DNA from: Ga0077536 sp943370145
GTDB taxonomy: Bacteria > Pseudomonadota > Gammaproteobacteria > Ga0077536
Reading direction: 5' to 3'
Length of the DNA stretch: 53,321 nt
Assembly: GCA_943370145.1 (NCBI GenBank)
Contig: CALRPY020000030.1
Location: 1-53,321 of the forward strand
Below are positions 51,782-53,321 of this stretch, piece by piece. Under the pieces are notes generated by a model. It worked only from the letters and a program-made list of their open reading frames with translations, was not told the origin of the DNA and did not search any database. The translations under genes and the position numbers were made by a program. How positions within the stretch are numbered: position 1 is the stretch's first letter; every line of letters begins with the position of its first letter.

Positions 51782-52400
51782 CTGCGTGCACCTCGGCGAC
51801 GAACGCCTGCATTTTGTCGTAATCCTTGATGCCCTTTGCGGACTCTATGCCGCCACTGACGTCGACGGCATAGGGCTGCACCGCGCGTATCGCCCGTGCG
51901 ACGTTGCCGGCGTCCAGGCCACCTGCGAGCACGACGGGCTTGTCGCGCTGCGCCGGGATCAGCGTCCAGTCGAACGCCTGCCCAGTGCCGCCGATCAGCT
52001 GCGGGTGGTAGGAATCCAGCAGCAGCGCGCGTGCCCCTGCGTAGGCTTGCGCGGCATCGCGCAGCGTCGTTCCGGTTTCGAGACGTATGGCCTTCAGGTA
52101 AGGGCCACCATACGCCCGACAGTAATCCGCGGGCTCCTCGCCGTGAAACTGCACGGCATCCAGCATTACGCTCGCGGCGACTGCGCGGACTTCCGCCAGC
52201 GGCGCATCGACGAACAGCCCGACAGCGCTGACGAAGGGCGGCAGCCGTCCCACGATGGCGCGCGCGGCTTCCGGCGCGATGTAGCGCGGACTCGGCGCAT
52301 AGAACACGAAGCCCAGCGCGTCCGCGCCCAGTTCGACCGCGGCGAGCGCATCGGATTCGCGAGTAATGCCGCAGAACTTGATGCGCGTTCGCTTTGTCAT
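51768..52400 (-). CDS. trpF: Phosphoribosylanthranilate isomerase
   Basis: TrpF catalyses the third step of tryptophan synthesis. The 210-residue TIM-barrel protein has the catalytic Cys in IKFCGITRESDALAAVELGA, ADALGFVFYAPSPRYIAPEA, VQFHGEEPADYC, the catalytic Asp in ALLLDSYHPQLIGGTGQAFD and PYAVDVSGGIESAKGIKDYD. It heads trpF-trpB-trpA, the usual gammaproteobacterial split of trp genes; trpE, G, D and C are not in the window. Confidence 0.96.
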   Translation of the reverse strand: MTKRTRIKFCGITRESDALAAVELGADALGFVFYAPSPRYIAPEAARAIVGRLPPFVSAVGLFVDAPLAEVRAVAASVMLDAVQFHGEEPADYCRAYGGPYLKAIRLETGTTLRDAAQAYAGARALLLDSYHPQLIGGTGQAFDWTLIPAQRDKPVVLAGGLDAGNVARAIRAVQPYAVDVSGGIESAKGIKDYDKMQAFVAEVHAVERD

Positions 52401-52454
52401 CGATCAATAGTCGCGCCGGGGGTTCCGAAACTGCCACGGCTGCGGCAGAGCGGC

Positions 52455-52460
52455 ATTATC
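52455..52460 (-). promoter_or_regulatory. Possible -10 element upstream of trpFBA
   Basis: GATAAT on the minus strand matches five of six -10 consensus bases and lies in the 96-base gap between truA and trpF, a local AT-rich island. The -35 at the expected distance is poor (TACCTT), so the promoter call is tentative. Transcription would start about 45-50 bases before the trpF ATG. Confidence 0.3.
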
Positions 52461-52496
52461 CAACTTTAGGCGGGTGAAAGGTATAGAGCAGCGCGC

Positions 52497-53282
52497 TCAG
52501 CCAGGGCTGAACGGAAACTCGGGTGGCGTGGACGGCAGGCCGAAGCGCAGCGGATAGCGGGCCGCGAGGAAATACAGGCCCCCCGGCGCGGCGGTGACGC
52601 CGCCCAGGCGGCGGTCGCGGCCCTCCAGCACCTCGCTCGCCCATGCCGGCTCGCGGGCGCCCGCCCCGATTTCCATCAGCACGCCGGCGATGTTGCGGAC
52701 CATGTGCTGCAGGAAGGCGTTCGCTTCTATCGTAAGGATCACGTGATCGTGGCGGCGCTCGAGTTCGAGGCGCAGGAGTCGTCGCACCGGGTGCCGCGCC
52801 TGGCACCCCGCGGCGCGGAAGGCCGAGAAATCGTGCTCGCCAAGCAGCCGGGACGCGGCGTCGTTCATGCGCGGGACGTCGAGCGGCCGGTAATGCCAGC
52901 ACACACGGTCATGCCACAGGCCCGGGCGGGTCGGCCGGTTCGCGATCACGTAGGCGTAAGCCCTGCTTTCCGCGGAGAAGCGGGCATGGAAGTCGTCACT
53001 GACCGGATGCGCCCAGCGCACCGCGATGTCACGTGGCAGGTGACTGTTGGTGCCCAGCGACCACGCGCGGGCATCGCGCTCGGCCCCGGTATCGAAGTGG
53101 ACGACCTGGCAGCAGGCGTGAACCCCGGCGTCGGTGCGTCCGGCGCACTGTACGCTGATCGGTTCATCAGCAATGCGGGACAGCGCGTCATCCACGGCAG
53201 CCTGGACTGCGCGGCCGCTGGCCTGGGTCTGCCAGCCGCAGTAGGCGGAACCGTCGTACTCGATGCCGAGGGCGATCCTCAT
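52497..53282 (-). CDS. truA: tRNA pseudouridine(38-40) synthase
   Basis: TruA isomerises uridines 38-40 in the tRNA anticodon arm. The 261-residue protein starts MRIALGIEYDGSAYCGWQTQ and has the catalytic Asp51 in QCAGRTDAGVHACCQVVHFD, PRDIAVRWAHPVSDDFHARF, SAFRAAGCQARHPVRRL, and NAFLQHMVRNIAGVLMEIGA. The ATG at 53280-53282 is the family start. It heads the truA-trpF-trpB-trpA-accD block and overlaps a possible upstream stop codon as ATGA. Confidence 0.96.
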   Translation of the reverse strand: MRIALGIEYDGSAYCGWQTQASGRAVQAAVDDALSRIADEPISVQCAGRTDAGVHACCQVVHFDTGAERDARAWSLGTNSHLPRDIAVRWAHPVSDDFHARFSAESRAYAYVIANRPTRPGLWHDRVCWHYRPLDVPRMNDAASRLLGEHDFSAFRAAGCQARHPVRRLLRLELERRHDHVILTIEANAFLQHMVRNIAGVLMEIGAGAREPAWASEVLEGRDRRLGGVTAAPGGLYFLAARYPLRFGLPSTPPEFPFSPG

Positions 53283-53321
53283 GCTGGACTTGCGGGGTCG
53301 ACGACCGGCGCGCGACCGCCA
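53279..53321 (-). CDS. Possible 3' end of an upstream gene (partial)
   Basis: In the frame whose TGA overlaps the truA ATG as ATGA (stop at 53281-53279), the last 13 visible codons read GGRAPVVDPASPA. The four-base overlap is the dominant junction style in this window, and in relatives fimV or another gene precedes truA. Too little sequence is present to identify it, and the reading may be chance. Confidence 0.3.
   Translation of the reverse strand, partial: GGRAPVVDPASPA

Noticed and set aside
53283..53321. Naming the upstream neighbour of truA as fimV
   Set aside because: Only 13 codons are visible; the guess would rest on gene order in relatives alone.

Overview
The window is a GC-rich, densely packed bacterial chromosome segment made almost entirely of housekeeping genes. 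Its gene order is typical of Gammaproteobacteria: gyrA-pheA-tyrA-aroA-cmk-rpsA-ihfB-lapA-lapB-pyrF, pyrG-kdsA-eno-ftsB-ispD-ispF, and truA-trpF-trpB-trpA-accD-folC-dedD-cvpA-purF-metZ. Presence of kdsA (LPS Kdo), LapA/LapB and many lipoproteins indicates a Gram-negative envelope. I cannot name the species; a member of the deep-branching, high-GC gammaproteobacterial orders (Xanthomonadales/Steroidobacterales/Chromatiales type) is an inference from gene order and base composition only. No rRNA, tRNA, insertion sequence, phage module or CRISPR array was seen.

Layout. (1) 1-12968, minus strand: mtnA, gyrA, then the aromatic amino acid block pheA-tyrA-aroA, cmk, rpsA, ihfB, lapA-lapB, pyrF and the first part of mfd. 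Many neighbours overlap by 4 bases (GTGA, ATGA, TTGA), implying translational coupling. (2) 13120-24721, mostly plus strand: mtaD (methylthioadenosine salvage, divergent from mtnA), rnt (minus), purB, two little-known genes (an orphan DUF7931-like protein and an orphan secretin-like lipoprotein), purL, a cysteine hydrolase, an Smr nuclease-like gene, a small lipoprotein (minus) and a hexose-6-phosphate mutarotase. (3) 24921-30238, minus strand: pyrG-kdsA-eno-ftsB-ispD-ispF. (4) 30671-43197, the most accessory part: fhs, cstA-ybdD, an unusual two-part protein with a phage-associated N-terminal domain, an SLC13-type carrier with cytosolic RCK_C domains, a decarboxylase/SIMPL/DUF4919 cluster, a peroxiredoxin, an FkbM methyltransferase, a small Ala/Pro-rich lipoprotein and a 2-hydroxyacid dehydrogenase. 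(5) 43223-53321, minus strand: truA-trpFBA-accD-folC-dedD-cvpA-purF-metZ.

The most notable observation is upstream of metZ: a good sigma70 promoter is followed within a few bases by a sequence with the stem, conserved loop bases and GCUAAA tail of a SAM-II (metA/SAM-alpha) riboswitch, and then by a 7-base segment perfectly complementary to the metZ ribosome binding site. Other points worth checking are the two-part A1S_2505-like protein with 10-bp direct repeats in its divergent promoter, GyrA with Asn at the Ser83 quinolone position, an orphan secretin-domain lipoprotein, and a hairpin whose base is formed by two convergent stop codons.
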